This document shows, piece by piece, positions 1 to 8,472 of a DNA stretch of 64,000 nt (position 1 is its first letter; each line of letters opens with the position of its first letter). Below the pieces are notes generated by a model that worked only from the letters and a program-made list of their open reading frames with translations, searched no databases and was not told where the DNA came from. Source of the stretch: Alcaligenaceae bacterium. Its GTDB lineage: Bacteria; Pseudomonadota; Gammaproteobacteria; Burkholderiales; Burkholderiaceae_B. The position numbers and the translations under genes are program-made. The DNA lies in the NCBI GenBank assembly GCA_013416395.1, contig JACCEP010000007.1, positions 124,001-188,000 on the forward strand, read 5' to 3'.

Positions 1-393
1 AAAAGGATGTGCACCCAGCGCATCACTGGGTATTGACTGTTCCGTAGGGCCCACCACAATGGTCGTGACAGATTCAATAAACTGAGACAGACCGAAAAAC
101 AGAATGATCGATAGCATTTCTGGATCGGAAGACATCTGCAAACGCGGCACCAACAAGTAGTACAGCGGAATACCGATCAGCACGAACACAATCAGGCTGA
201 GCACAGCGGCTATCAAGGGATTTACGGAATACGCCGCATACATGCCGCTGGCAGCCAATGCTCCCAGCATGACAAAGTCGCCGTGGGCCAGATTGACGAT
301 GCGCATGACACCGAAAATCAGGTTAAGCCCAAGGCCCACCAGGCTGAAGTAAAGGCCGAAAAGCAAGCCGGCCAGGATGGCGTACAGCAGCAT
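1..393 (-). CDS. livH: Branched-chain amino-acid-type ABC permease LivH (3' part outside window)
   Basis: Translating the minus strand from the ATG at 393 gives a hydrophobic protein that begins MLLYAILAGLLFGLYFSLVG and continues with GLNLIFGVMRIVNLAHGDFV. This is the typical start of LivH-type inner-membrane permeases of the HAAT family, including the conserved N-L-A-H-G-(D/E)-F motif. The reading frame stays open to position 1, so about 131 residues are seen and the C-terminal half lies beyond the window. It starts 12 bp after the stop of the receptor gene at 406-1692, so the two are almost certainly co-transcribed. The remaining permease and ATPase genes are expected further along on the minus strand. 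The ligand cannot be told from the sequence. Confidence 0.88.
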   Translation of the reverse strand, partial: MLLYAILAGLLFGLYFSLVGLGLNLIFGVMRIVNLAHGDFVMLGALAASGMYAAYSVNPLIAAVLSLIVFVLIGIPLYYLLVPRLQMSSDPEMLSIILFFGLSQFIESVTTIVVGPTEQSIPSDALGAHPF

Positions 394-405
394 GTCGGCT
401 CACGC

Positions 406-1692
406 TTAGTTGTTGGCCGGCGCCGGATAAACAGGTTTTCCGGTAGCAAGCTCAGGGGGGTACACAATGGTAAATTTCAGGCTACCTTTACCATCTGGCA
501 CCAATTGCCCCAACGGTGTAATTTCACCAATCTGGGCACCGTTCTTATCCAGTTCAAACGTTCCATCCAGGGTTTTGAGCTTGCCCGACAAGCTAAATAC
601 CGCTTTGCGCAAATCCATTTGATCCATACTGTCAGTGGCGGCCAAGGCGTTCTGAATAATCAGGCCCGTGGTATAGCCCGCTACTGAGTTAAAACCAAAC
701 GCCACCTTGCCACTGGGGTACGCCTGATTCCAGGCCTTGCGAAACTCTGGCAAAGACATGCCCGATTCTGCCTTGTATTCCATCTCCGAAGATGTCGTGT
801 AGGTGTACACATACTTCATCGCGTCGACACCCGCCGTCTTGAGCATGTGGTCGGTTTCCAGCCCAGGGTAAATATCAAAAAGCCATTTAAAGCTCGACCC
901 CGAGTCGTGCAAATTGCGCAAGAACGCGACGTCGTTATCGGGATAGCCCATCTGCACAACAGCATCCGGCTTTTCTGCTTGCATGCTGTTAATCAGTACG
1001 GTGTAGTTCGAGGTATTCGTTGGTACACCCTTGTCGTAGACGATATCGAGCGGCGCATGTGAGTCTTTAATCATCGTGCGCACGGCATTGGCCTGAGTGG
1101 TGGTGAAGTCGTTGGTGGCATAAAGCAACGCCACGCGTTTGATGCCAAGCTTTGGCCCTTCGTGGGTAAGGAAGTCAGCCACATATTTGGGCCAAACAGT
1201 AGACACCGGATCAGACATCAGCACAATGTACGGGTTGTCAGGCGTAAAAAATGTGCCGCCTGTGCCGGTGGTGTCAAACAGCAGCATCTTGTGCTCTTTG
1301 GCCAGAGGGACAGCCATTGACGTCAGCACCGAGCCACTATCAGCAACTAAAAGATCAACCTTGTCCTGCGTAATAAGCTGGTTGTAGAGCGTGGTCGCCG
1401 TCGCGGTATTACTCTGGTCATCATAGGCAATAAGTTTGATAGGAATGCGTTTGCCATAAGGCTTGACCATGACGCCGCCCTTGGCGTTTTCCTGCTCAAC
1501 CCATAACTTCAACCCCAGGTTGACCGGCATGGAAATGGCCGCAAAGGGCCCGGAAGAAGCATACAGCGTGCCGATCTTGATTTCGGCGGGAGCCGTTGCT
1601 GTGGTGGCCGCAGGGGTTGCTGCGGTGGCCAGTGAGGAAAGTAAAAATAGTGAGCCTGCAATCAAGCAGCAGGAAGAGGAGCGTCGAAACAT
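406..1692 (-). CDS. Periplasmic substrate-binding protein of a LivK-type ABC transporter
   Basis: The 428-residue protein has a Sec signal peptide (MFRRSSSCC, a hydrophobic core, then ATAATPA) and a type I periplasmic-binding fold. After the signal comes IKIGTLYASSGPFAAISMP, the usual first strand and ligand loop of LivK-like receptors. Later segments such as VDLLVADSGSVLTSMAVPLA and VAFGFNSVAGYTTGLIIQNA also fit the family. It would bind its ligand in the periplasm and hand it to the LivH permease encoded 12 bp downstream. GGAG stands 8 bp before the ATG at 1692. Amino acids, amides and aromatic acids are all possible ligands for this family, and I cannot choose between them. Confidence 0.9.
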   Translation of the reverse strand: MFRRSSSCCLIAGSLFLLSSLATAATPAATTATAPAEIKIGTLYASSGPFAAISMPVNLGLKLWVEQENAKGGVMVKPYGKRIPIKLIAYDDQSNTATATTLYNQLITQDKVDLLVADSGSVLTSMAVPLAKEHKMLLFDTTGTGGTFFTPDNPYIVLMSDPVSTVWPKYVADFLTHEGPKLGIKRVALLYATNDFTTTQANAVRTMIKDSHAPLDIVYDKGVPTNTSNYTVLINSMQAEKPDAVVQMGYPDNDVAFLRNLHDSGSSFKWLFDIYPGLETDHMLKTAGVDAMKYVYTYTTSSEMEYKAESGMSLPEFRKAWNQAYPSGKVAFGFNSVAGYTTGLIIQNALAATDSMDQMDLRKAVFSLSGKLKTLDGTFELDKNGAQIGEITPLGQLVPDGKGSLKFTIVYPPELATGKPVYPAPANN

Positions 1693-2031
1693 GAGTATGT
1701 CTCCAATACGTTTATGCAGCCTGAACGAGCCAGGCTACGAACCTCCCCTTATCCTTTTTTTATAGTAAGTACGCGGCTCTTACGACGACCTGAATTGGTA
1801 AGAATAAATAGTCAATGGGCGTGTTACGACCTCCCTGAACACACATATTCCTCAGCGGCAAGGCAGCCAGACGAAAAAACCCCCGCTTTAAACGGGGGTA
1901 GTTAGTCTGGCAGTGCTCCATGCAAAATCGGCTAACCGTCAGATCGAACTGGCAGCGAGTACTTCTTATTGCTCCACGCTGATATGAGCGCGCTTTTCAT
2001 GCCGAGGCAAGGCGTTCTGACAGCTCACCCT
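1693..2031. other. Intergenic region with leader of the ABC receptor gene
   Basis: No coding sequence is convincing in this 339-bp gap. It holds a T-rich stretch and a TATAGT/TACTAT-like element near 1760 that could be part of the promoter of the receptor gene. A short dyad AGCCTG-N7-CAGGCT lies at 1718-1736 in the presumed leader. The intrinsic terminator of the DUF924 gene is listed separately. Confidence 0.5.
1874..1899 (-). terminator. Rho-independent terminator after the DUF924 gene
   Basis: Read on the minus strand, a 7-bp G+C-rich stem (ACCCCCG/CGGGGGT, loop of 7 nt at 1886-1892) is followed directly by TTTTTT. This is a textbook intrinsic terminator. It sits about 130 bp past the stop codon of the minus-strand gene at 2032-2685. 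The plus strand has no U-tract, so it acts in one direction. Confidence 0.85.
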
Positions 2032-2685
2032 TCAATTGTCCTCAAACGCCCTCAAATGCGGAAACCGCCCTTCTGCCAAATATTCCTCCTCGGCGGGCGT
2101 CGATAAACGACCTAAGCGCTGATTACGATGAGGATGGCGACCAAACGCTGCAATCACCTGCCGCACATCACGCGCTTGCTTTACCAGCGACTGGTAAATG
2201 GGCTGCAGGTGCGGCGGGGCCTCTTTGCGTATGTCTTCGCGAAGCCCGATCAGCAGATCGAGACGCCCAAGATGATCCGGCCCTTCGCAATGGCCTAGCG
2301 GCAGGCCAAAAACAATCTTGAACCATGGCTTGTTCAATGCTGCGTAGTGACCATTTTCGATGCCACCCATTGTCAGCGACAGCGCGGCGGGATCTTGCGC
2401 ATAGGCACGGGTAGTGCCGCGCCAAACAGATCGCGAAAACTGATCGAGCAAGATGATGAGGGCAAGCCTGCCGTGGGGATCAGACGCCCACTCGGTGAGA
2501 TGGCCTTCGGCGGCTAGTGTGGTGAGTTCAGAGAACCGAGCCGTGATCTCAGCGTCTGCCCCACCGCGCATTCTCCAGAACCAGTGGTCGCGATGGGTAG
2601 TCGCATCGACCTGAGGCACGCGCTCTTCAGGAAACCAGAAATAGATAACATCGTTTGATGTTTGAAAATCAGTTGCGTCGTTCAT
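2032..2685 (-). CDS. DUF924 family protein
   Basis: The 217-residue soluble protein shows the hallmarks of the DUF924 family: an N-terminal VIYFWFPE segment, the central LIILLDQFSRSVWRG motif and the C-terminal GRHPHRNQRLGRLSTPAEEEYL motif. The family is all-helical and widespread in proteobacteria, and its biochemical role is not established. There is no signal peptide or membrane segment, so it should be cytoplasmic. The gene is monocistronic on the minus strand, with its own terminator at 1874-1899. It is divergent from the antitoxin-like gene that starts at 2753. Length is normal for the family. Confidence 0.9.
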   Translation of the reverse strand: MNDATDFQTSNDVIYFWFPEERVPQVDATTHRDHWFWRMRGGADAEITARFSELTTLAAEGHLTEWASDPHGRLALIILLDQFSRSVWRGTTRAYAQDPAALSLTMGGIENGHYAALNKPWFKIVFGLPLGHCEGPDHLGRLDLLIGLREDIRKEAPPHLQPIYQSLVKQARDVRQVIAAFGRHPHRNQRLGRLSTPAEEEYLAEGRFPHLRAFEDN

Positions 2686-2699
2686 TTCAGCACCAGCGT

Positions 2700-2728
2700 T
2701 TAGACGGGGTTCTTGAATGGCTTATAGT
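2700..2728 (+). promoter_or_regulatory. Possible sigma-70 promoter of the antitoxin-like gene
   Basis: TTAGAC (2700-2705) and TATAGT (2723-2728) are separated by 17 bp and lie 24 bp before the ATG at 2753. The -10 hexamer is good and the -35 is weak. If real, it would make the antitoxin-like gene transcribe on its own, without a toxin gene ahead of it. Confidence 0.35.
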
Positions 2729-2752
2729 AAGCACCTGGAAAGGACAACAATC

Positions 2753-3037
2753 ATGAGCACTGCATTTCAAAGCATCAAGCAAGGCCTGCTAGAGGCTATC
2801 ACGCACGCCAAGGGCGATGAGCGCGGCGTGCGCGTACATCACCCCCGCGTTGTTGACGTAAAGGCAATACGAGCTAAGGTAGGAATGACCCAGGAGCAGT
2901 TTGCGGCGCGCTTCGGCTTTTCCACAGCAACCCTACGTCACTGGGAACGAGGTGACCGCACTCCACGCGGCCCAGCGCTGGTGCTGCTCAATGTTATCGA
3001 ACACAACCCACAGGCGGTCATCGACGCATTAGCCTAA
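2753..3037 (+). CDS. HigA/NadS-like helix-turn-helix antitoxin, apparently orphan
   Basis: From the ATG at 2753, which has GGAAAGGA 8 bp upstream, a 94-residue protein is read. An in-frame ATG at 2717 has no ribosome binding site and is unlikely. The C-terminal half is an Xre-type helix-turn-helix: VGMTQEQFAARFGFSTATL followed by RHWERGDRTPRGPA. The N-terminal part (MSTAFQSIKQGLLEAITHAK) is typical of HigA/NadS antitoxins encoded downstream of RelE-like toxins. Here the gene ahead is a divergent DUF924 gene and no toxin reading frame is present. It is either a solitary regulator or what remains of a toxin-antitoxin operon. In this family the protein binds the toxin and represses its own promoter. 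Confidence 0.85.
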   Translation: MSTAFQSIKQGLLEAITHAKGDERGVRVHHPRVVDVKAIRAKVGMTQEQFAARFGFSTATLRHWERGDRTPRGPALVLLNVIEHNPQAVIDALA

Positions 3038-3192
3038 TAGCTAACCAAGGCCGCGATATACTTTTCTCAGCATCGAGCGCGTCGGTCCAACAAAATTTTC
3101 TTCTGCTATTCATCAAACATCGCTGATTCGCATCGACTTAAGCCCTCTGCATTTGCCCATTGCCGGATAAATCAGCAGTCAGCTACAAAAAC

Positions 3193-5430
3193 CTACTGCT
3201 CCACAGGCGGCATCGGCGGTGTAAGCACAGATGCTGTATCAGTCTCCGACGAGAACGTAAGAAATGCCAGATGCGCCTCGTATCGCTCGAGCACATCATC
3301 AATCACTTGCTGCCTAGTGAGGCCCATCAAGTCATAGCCACCAGAACCCGTTTGTGTGAAAACCTCGAGCCTGTAGTAAACGTCGGTCTCACGCGACATA
3401 CGGCCACTAAACATAGGTACCGGTGCCTCGACAATGGAAGCCTGATAGTGGAAGGCGCGAAACGTATCCATCGACACCCGCAACAGCGGCTCATCGATAC
3501 CGATCGCGTTGGTGATTACGCTGCGTTCAACCTCGTAGCCCTGGTTCGTAAACTCGGCGGCGACGTCGTCAAGCGCTGGCCGCACAGTACGCTCTAAGAA
3601 CTGAGTAACCTGCGACAGAGAAGGAAAGGCGCGCATTTGTTCAAGTCGCTGCTTCCATGACCGCTCTGGCACGTGACCGCCGATCGGAGCCATGGTCGGC
3701 TTGCGCAACACCTGCCCCTCACGCTCGGCCCGCTCCATCCGCAGCACCTTGTAAAAGGATGCCATCACAAGGTAGGCGATGATGGTCACTGGTAAGGCGA
3801 AGATAAGCGTCGCGTATTGCATGGTCGTTACGCCGCCCGCAAACAGCATGGCCACAGTAAGCACCGCAGTAAGCACAGCCCAAAAGATACGCAGCCATTT
3901 TGGCCCATCCTGTGACGGATCTGGGATGGAGGCCGAGAAGTTCGACATAACCATCGCACCCGAATTGGCGCTTGTAAGATAGAACAGCAGCCCCGAGAGC
4001 GTCGCCAGACCAATCAAAAACATCGCACCTGGAAACAACTCCAGCAGTGCGTACCACCCTCGCTCCGGGCTCTGAACCGCGAGTTCGGCAAAAGTCGTGT
4101 TGCCGCTCATCACCTGGAATAAAGCCGAGTTGCCGAATAGCGAGACAATAATAAAGTCGCACAGTACGGGTGCGGTGATCGCCGCAATCACGAATTCACG
4201 CAGCGTGCGCCCGCGTGAAATGCGCGCGAGAAAAACCCCGACGAACGGTCCCCATGCGAGCCAGAATGCCCAAAAGAATAACGTCCAGCCACCCATCCAC
4301 TCGGCGCCGCCGGGCTCGTAGGCAAAGGTTTGGAGCATACGTGAAGGGAGCGTGACGAAAAACTGGCCAATGTTCTCAACCAGAGCGCTCAACAGAAACG
4401 CCGTGTGCCCGGTAACCAAGATGTAGAGCATCATCGCCACCGCGCTCCAGAGATTGAGCTCTGAAATCCAGCGAATACCGCGATCAACGCCCGACGTGGT
4501 AGCCACAATGGTCAGCGCCACCGCACCGATAACCAGGGCAACCTGTAGCGCCAAACTGTCCTGCAGACCGAAAATCAGCGAGAAGCCAACACTCAGCAGA
4601 ACGACGCCAATTCCCATGGACGTGGCAACACCAAACACGGTTCCCACCAGGGCGATGATGCTAATACCGTCACCCAGAGGGCCGCGCACACGTCTGCCGA
4701 GCAGCGGATAGAGCGCCGCGCGAATCGACAGAGGCATGCCCCATCGATAGGCGAAGTACCCCATCGCCATGCCAAGCAGTGCGTACATCGACCAACCAGC
4801 AATCCCGTAGTGGAACATCGTCCAGACCACAGCATCCTGTAACGCAGCGGGCGTGTCTCCCTGGCCAGAGGGAGGGTGCAGGTACTGCACGACGGGGCCA
4901 GTAACCGAGTAAAAAAGCATGTCGATCCCGACGCCGGCAGCGAACAACATGGCGACCCAGGTAACGAACTTGTACTGTGGGCGCGACTGGTCGGGGCCAA
5001 GCCGCACGTCGCCTTCTTTCGATAATGCGACCCAAAGCACAAAACCGATCACCACCGTCATTGTGAGAACGTAATACCAACCGAGGTTGGTGGCGATCCA
5101 GTCGACATAGGTCTTCATGGTCGTGCGCGCCTCGTTCGGCATGAGCATGGCCCATATCGAGAAGGCGAGAATCACCACCGACGAATTGATCAATACGCGC
5201 CAGTTGATGCGGGCCGTGGCGTCCTCAAGCAGTTCTTTGGGGCCTTTGCTGAGGTCACTGCGCGATACGGGCGCGTCGTCGTCATCCTCTGGGCGTTCAT
5301 GCCGGCGTTCAGAGCCACCAAATCGGCTGCGTTCAATCGGGGGGTGAAGCTTCGTTGTTGGTGTTTCGGGCGCTGGCGAAGCCGGCTTGGCCACTTCAGA
5401 GTGTTCGTCGTCAGGTGCCTCGGGCGGCAT
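3193..5430 (-). CDS. BCCT family (choline/betaine/carnitine) transporter, BetT-like
   Basis: This 745-residue inner-membrane protein is a betaine/choline/carnitine transporter. About 12 membrane segments lie between residues 80 and 560. The family signature stands near residues 375-410 (GGWTLFFWAFWLAWGPFVGVFL then ARISRGRTLREF). MLFYSVTGPV near residue 170 is followed by WTMFHYGIAGWSMYALLG, as in BetT. The long hydrophilic C-terminal part (about 180 residues) is also BetT-like and in that family responds to osmotic stress. Unusual is an N-terminal extension of about 75 residues, rich in Pro, Glu and Asp (PEDDDDAP). A good GGAAGGAG site precedes the ATG at 5430. No betA, betB or betI gene is adjacent, so choline is the likely but unproven substrate. 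Confidence 0.9.
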   Translation of the reverse strand: MPPEAPDDEHSEVAKPASPAPETPTTKLHPPIERSRFGGSERRHERPEDDDDAPVSRSDLSKGPKELLEDATARINWRVLINSSVVILAFSIWAMLMPNEARTTMKTYVDWIATNLGWYYVLTMTVVIGFVLWVALSKEGDVRLGPDQSRPQYKFVTWVAMLFAAGVGIDMLFYSVTGPVVQYLHPPSGQGDTPAALQDAVVWTMFHYGIAGWSMYALLGMAMGYFAYRWGMPLSIRAALYPLLGRRVRGPLGDGISIIALVGTVFGVATSMGIGVVLLSVGFSLIFGLQDSLALQVALVIGAVALTIVATTSGVDRGIRWISELNLWSAVAMMLYILVTGHTAFLLSALVENIGQFFVTLPSRMLQTFAYEPGGAEWMGGWTLFFWAFWLAWGPFVGVFLARISRGRTLREFVIAAITAPVLCDFIIVSLFGNSALFQVMSGNTTFAELAVQSPERGWYALLELFPGAMFLIGLATLSGLLFYLTSANSGAMVMSNFSASIPDPSQDGPKWLRIFWAVLTAVLTVAMLFAGGVTTMQYATLIFALPVTIIAYLVMASFYKVLRMERAEREGQVLRKPTMAPIGGHVPERSWKQRLEQMRAFPSLSQVTQFLERTVRPALDDVAAEFTNQGYEVERSVITNAIGIDEPLLRVSMDTFRAFHYQASIVEAPVPMFSGRMSRETDVYYRLEVFTQTGSGGYDLMGLTRQQVIDDVLERYEAHLAFLTFSSETDTASVLTPPMPPVEQ

Positions 5431-5777
5431 GAATCTACTCCTTCCTCGGGGTGCGCCGCCCCTCTAGGAAGCTGATAACGCGTTACGGTAATTAACTGCT
5501 TCTGCCCAAGGCCAGGGTGATTCGTTTGTTGTTGCGGGCCCTGGGCCGAGCCGCAGTGCTCGGCCGAACTTCGTTCAGGCAGGCGAATAGGCGCTGGGTG
5601 AGCAAATCATAACGCACGGTTCGATCGCGACGGTTACCAATACGTATTGAGCCAATAACGTGCGCTCGGGCAAAGCGCTCATCGATGCGGGCGCAAAATA
5701 ACTGAATCGCATGTGTCTACAAGCAAGGTCTGCAAACAACTAGCGTGTATGCAGCCAGCAACATATCAAGTCGTGGC
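5431..5777. other. Intergenic region upstream of the BCCT transporter
   Basis: This 347-bp gap has no convincing gene. It contains a 10-bp perfect palindrome TAACGCGTTA (5476-5485), 45 bp before the transporter start. A G+C-rich hairpin with an 8-bp stem GGCCGAGC/GCTCGGCC (5544-5565) has no U-tract. A palindrome AATACGTATT (5639-5648) is followed by a CCAATA repeat. The first palindrome is placed where an operator for the transporter would be, but no regulator can be assigned. Confidence 0.45.
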
Positions 5778-6521
5778 TTAGGGTGAAACCAGACTACGAC
5801 CATCTTCGTACATGCGCGCAAACATCAAAAGAACCTGCTGGGCAAACGGCGCCTCTTTAATACCCGACCGCAGTTCGGAAAGGTCGATGCCCTCCTCCCC
5901 CAGCACTGTTTCGCGCGCATCAACAATTGCCTGGAGAATCTGCACAGTGAACTCAGGGTGAAACTGCACCGACAGTACGTTCGGCCCATAGCGCAAAATT
6001 TGATAAGCATCGTGCGCAGAGCTGCCCAAGGCTTGCGCCCCGGGTGGCGGCGTGAGCACCGATTGCATATGCGTTAAGTGCGCATTGAATACGCGCGGTA
6101 GTTGGCCAAAAAACGGGTCTGCTTGGCCTTGCGCATTCAGGGTGATCGGCAAGGTGCCGAGTTCACGACCGTCTGGGTGATAATCAACCACGCCTCCCAT
6201 GACATCTGCCATTAGCTGGTGCCCATAACAGACCCCCAGCAAGGGCTTGCCCGATTCAATTAAACCCTTAGCCCAGGCGCCGGTTCGCTCACTCCAGTCA
6301 TCATGATCCGTCACCATAGACCACGAGCCCGTGATGACTGCCGCCGAAAAGTCGGATTCATCCGGCAGCTCTTCTTGCAAGTCGGGGCGAACAACAATGA
6401 TGTTCTGTGTCTGATCGCGTAATGCAGCGCGGAACCAGTCAGATTGCTCACCAAGCTGACGGCGCAATACGTCTGAGGGGCTGCCCATTTGCACAACAAG
6501 AAGAGGTGGTGCTTGTGACAT
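5778..6521 (-). CDS. Class I glutamine amidotransferase (GMP-synthase-like GATase1)
   Basis: The 247-residue protein is a stand-alone class I glutamine amidotransferase domain. The nucleophile elbow GVCYGHQ places the catalytic cysteine at residue 98. The QFHPEF motif supplies His188 and Glu190, which completes the triad. Such proteins release ammonia from glutamine or hydrolyse gamma-glutamyl compounds in the cytoplasm. The arrangement resembles the YfeJ/GuaA-like family rather than a biosynthetic fusion. I chose the ATG at 6521 because AGGAG stands 9 bp before it. The frame is open 31 codons further, without a ribosome binding site. The true substrate is unknown. Confidence 0.88.
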   Translation of the reverse strand: MSQAPPLLVVQMGSPSDVLRRQLGEQSDWFRAALRDQTQNIIVVRPDLQEELPDESDFSAAVITGSWSMVTDHDDWSERTGAWAKGLIESGKPLLGVCYGHQLMADVMGGVVDYHPDGRELGTLPITLNAQGQADPFFGQLPRVFNAHLTHMQSVLTPPPGAQALGSSAHDAYQILRYGPNVLSVQFHPEFTVQILQAIVDARETVLGEEGIDLSELRSGIKEAPFAQQVLLMFARMYEDGRSLVSP

Positions 6522-6539
6522 GTTGGGGAACTCCTGTGC

Positions 6540-6730
6540 GCTGGAATAAGGATGTGCGCGGCAAACTGCGCCGGGGCCTGTATTCATTGTGGCGAGCGGA
6601 CGGGGTGGCGTCAATTGCAGATACTGTTTTTATTTTTAGCCGGATCGCCCTGGATGACAACGATAAAACCCATGGCTTGAGCACAAAGAAGCGCCAAGCA
6701 CTTGCCCAAATGCTTCTACGTAAAACCTAA
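6540..6730 (+). pseudogene. Remnant of a RelE/HigB-type toxin gene (C-terminal part)
   Basis: The reading frame ending at 6730 encodes a stretch (GKLRRGLYSLWRADG, then TVFIFSRIALDDND and LSTKKRQALAQMLL) that resembles the C-terminal half of HigB/NadT-like toxins. In these toxins a Gly-Lys-rich loop is followed by a hydrophobic strand and a helix of the type LTxxxKxxLxxL. No N-terminal half is recognisable, because the upstream sequence is the oppositely oriented amidotransferase start. It ends 11 bp before a truncated antitoxin gene, which is the normal order for this operon type. The assignment rests on weak similarity seen by eye. Confidence 0.4.
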
Positions 6731-6741
6731 GTGAGCACACC

Positions 6742-6924
6742 ATGACCAAACGCAATCTGTTTGCTGAACTGACAGAAGGTTTCGAAGCCTTGAAAAACAC
6801 GCGCGAGAGTAAGGTTACTCTGCGTCAACATATCGTAGAGGCTGCCCGCAGCCGCAGCAACGGCACGGAAAGCCTTACTAGAAAAGAAAAAGCGCACCGC
6901 AAAAACCACGGCGCGCTAAAGTGA
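6742..6924 (+). pseudogene. Truncated HigA/NadS-like antitoxin
   Basis: The 60-residue product begins MTKRNLFAELTEGFEALKN and continues to TLRQHIVE, which is the well-conserved N-terminus of HigA/NadS-like antitoxins (Met-Thr-Lys-Arg-Asn-Leu-Phe). In intact members this region is followed by a helix-turn-helix domain of about 60 residues ending in NWEQGRAKPN. Here the sequence after residue 35 (AARSRSNGTESLTRKEKAHR) is unrelated and the helix-turn-helix is absent. The gene therefore looks truncated by deletion. It ends 2 bp before the stop of the convergent M81 peptidase gene. Together with the toxin remnant before it, this is probably a dead toxin-antitoxin locus. Confidence 0.55.
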
Positions 6925-6926
6925 AG

Positions 6927-8456
6927 TTAGACGGCGGGTGCCACTAAGTACTCACCGTCATCCATTGTTGTGTGCGCATCAAGCGGGTAGATGGGCCGCG
7001 CCAACCGCTGGAACGGGAACAGGTCATAATCTGAACTGCAAACCCCAGGCCCGCTCACCAAAACAATGTGCCGTGCAAACGGTTCAAACCCGGCTCTGAA
7101 ATGCTGCCGTGATTTGATCAAAACGTATTTGCATTTGGCAGGGTCCACGCCAGCGTGCGTAAAGACGCCGGTGTCGTAGGGCTCTTGGGGCAGCTCCGAA
7201 ACAAAAACCAATACAGTACCCACCTTGAGCACAGCGGTGCGCCCCAGGCTTAGTTTTGTTCCGGTAAACATCGGGCCGGTCACTACATAGTTGCCATCGG
7301 TCAGCGACTGAACCACCCCGGTAAGGGTCAGGGGTTCGCCCTTAAGGTTCAGGGCAGGCATGTCTGTCTTGCCCCCGAGGTTAATCGTCACCTCTGCGCC
7401 AACGCCCGCGTTGAACATAGCATCTACAGCGGCAGGGTCACGAAATGGCCCGGCGACGACGTCTTGCAAGTCCTGACGCATGACTTCTTCAAGAACCGCC
7501 ATGACATCGGTAACGCCACCAGCGCCACAGTTATCGCCATGATCAATCAGCAGTATTGGCCCCTCTTCCAGAGACTTGGCATACGAAATAGATTTCTCAA
7601 CCGGTTCGGTAGGAAAGATGAAGTCGTCACGACGCTGCCAGGCCATGTTGGCAAGCTCATCAAGCAGGGCTTGCGCGTTAGCGGTGTCCTTGCTGTCAGA
7701 AACAATCACAATTGACAGACCCGCATAAGGGATGTCAGACAAAGGAAACCCGCCAAACACCGACGCATTCATCACCTCTGCATCTGCCTCTGCCTGCATT
7801 GCCCGCGCCATAATGTCTTTCATGGGCTGGTGTTGCGGCGTTTGCCGCAACATATGGGTGAGCATGGGCAGACGGCGCCACAAGATAACAGGTGAGTTCT
7901 GCCCTTCAAGCATCTTCATGATGCTGCGCCCTACCCGGGCACCGGTGTCATAGACGTCAATGTGCGGATAAGTACAGTACCCCGCAATCACGGATGCATG
8001 CTCGATCAACGCCGAGCTGAAATTGGCGTGAAAGTCGAGCGCAACACCGATAGGTACATGAGCTGGTACTACCTCACGCAAGCGTCGCAGCAACTCGCCT
8101 TCTGCATCTTCAAAACCCTCGGCAACCATGGCGCCGTGCAGGTCAAGTAGCACGGCATCACAACCGCCCCGTACTGTCTTCAGCACCGTATCGCACAACG
8201 TCTCGAACGTTTCGCGTGTAACGATCCCGCTGGGAACCGCATTGGCGCACAGGGCAAAGTCAACCTCTGCACCCACTTCACGAGCCAGATCCAGATAGGC
8301 GGCCGCGGCGCTGTTGGTGCCCTGGCAAACCTGTATGGCCTGCTCCCCGTAAACCGGCCCGTCAACGCCCGTACCGCGGCGAAAATCTTTCAGGCTGGTG
8401 GCAACTGGCGAGAACGTGTTGGTCTCATGACGAATAAGGGCAATGGCGAATTTCAT
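6927..8456 (-). CDS. M81 family metallopeptidase (MlrC-like)
   Basis: This 509-residue protein belongs to the M81 family, named after MlrC, the last enzyme of microcystin breakdown. The conserved blocks are present: HETNTFSP (residues 10-17), LDLHGAM (104-110), DFHAN (141-145), TYPHIDVYDTG (162-172) and a DHGDNCGAGG segment near residue 320. The Asp and His residues in these blocks are the likely zinc ligands. Members usually cleave small peptides or amide-like substrates in the cytoplasm, and most have no known substrate. The gene starts 16 bp after the stop of the Bug receptor gene, so both form one operon. The pair suggests that a small imported compound is hydrolysed. A real microcystin link is not implied. 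Confidence 0.9.
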   Translation of the reverse strand: MKFAIALIRHETNTFSPVATSLKDFRRGTGVDGPVYGEQAIQVCQGTNSAAAAYLDLAREVGAEVDFALCANAVPSGIVTRETFETLCDTVLKTVRGGCDAVLLDLHGAMVAEGFEDAEGELLRRLREVVPAHVPIGVALDFHANFSSALIEHASVIAGYCTYPHIDVYDTGARVGRSIMKMLEGQNSPVILWRRLPMLTHMLRQTPQHQPMKDIMARAMQAEADAEVMNASVFGGFPLSDIPYAGLSIVIVSDSKDTANAQALLDELANMAWQRRDDFIFPTEPVEKSISYAKSLEEGPILLIDHGDNCGAGGVTDVMAVLEEVMRQDLQDVVAGPFRDPAAVDAMFNAGVGAEVTINLGGKTDMPALNLKGEPLTLTGVVQSLTDGNYVVTGPMFTGTKLSLGRTAVLKVGTVLVFVSELPQEPYDTGVFTHAGVDPAKCKYVLIKSRQHFRAGFEPFARHIVLVSGPGVCSSDYDLFPFQRLARPIYPLDAHTTMDDGEYLVAPAV

Positions 8457-8472
8457 GATTTGATATCTCGAG

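Noticed and set aside
5544-5565. G+C-rich hairpin upstream of the BCCT transporter considered as a terminator
   Set aside because: No U-tract follows on either strand, and it is over 200 bp from the nearest stop codon, so it is mentioned only within the intergenic entry.
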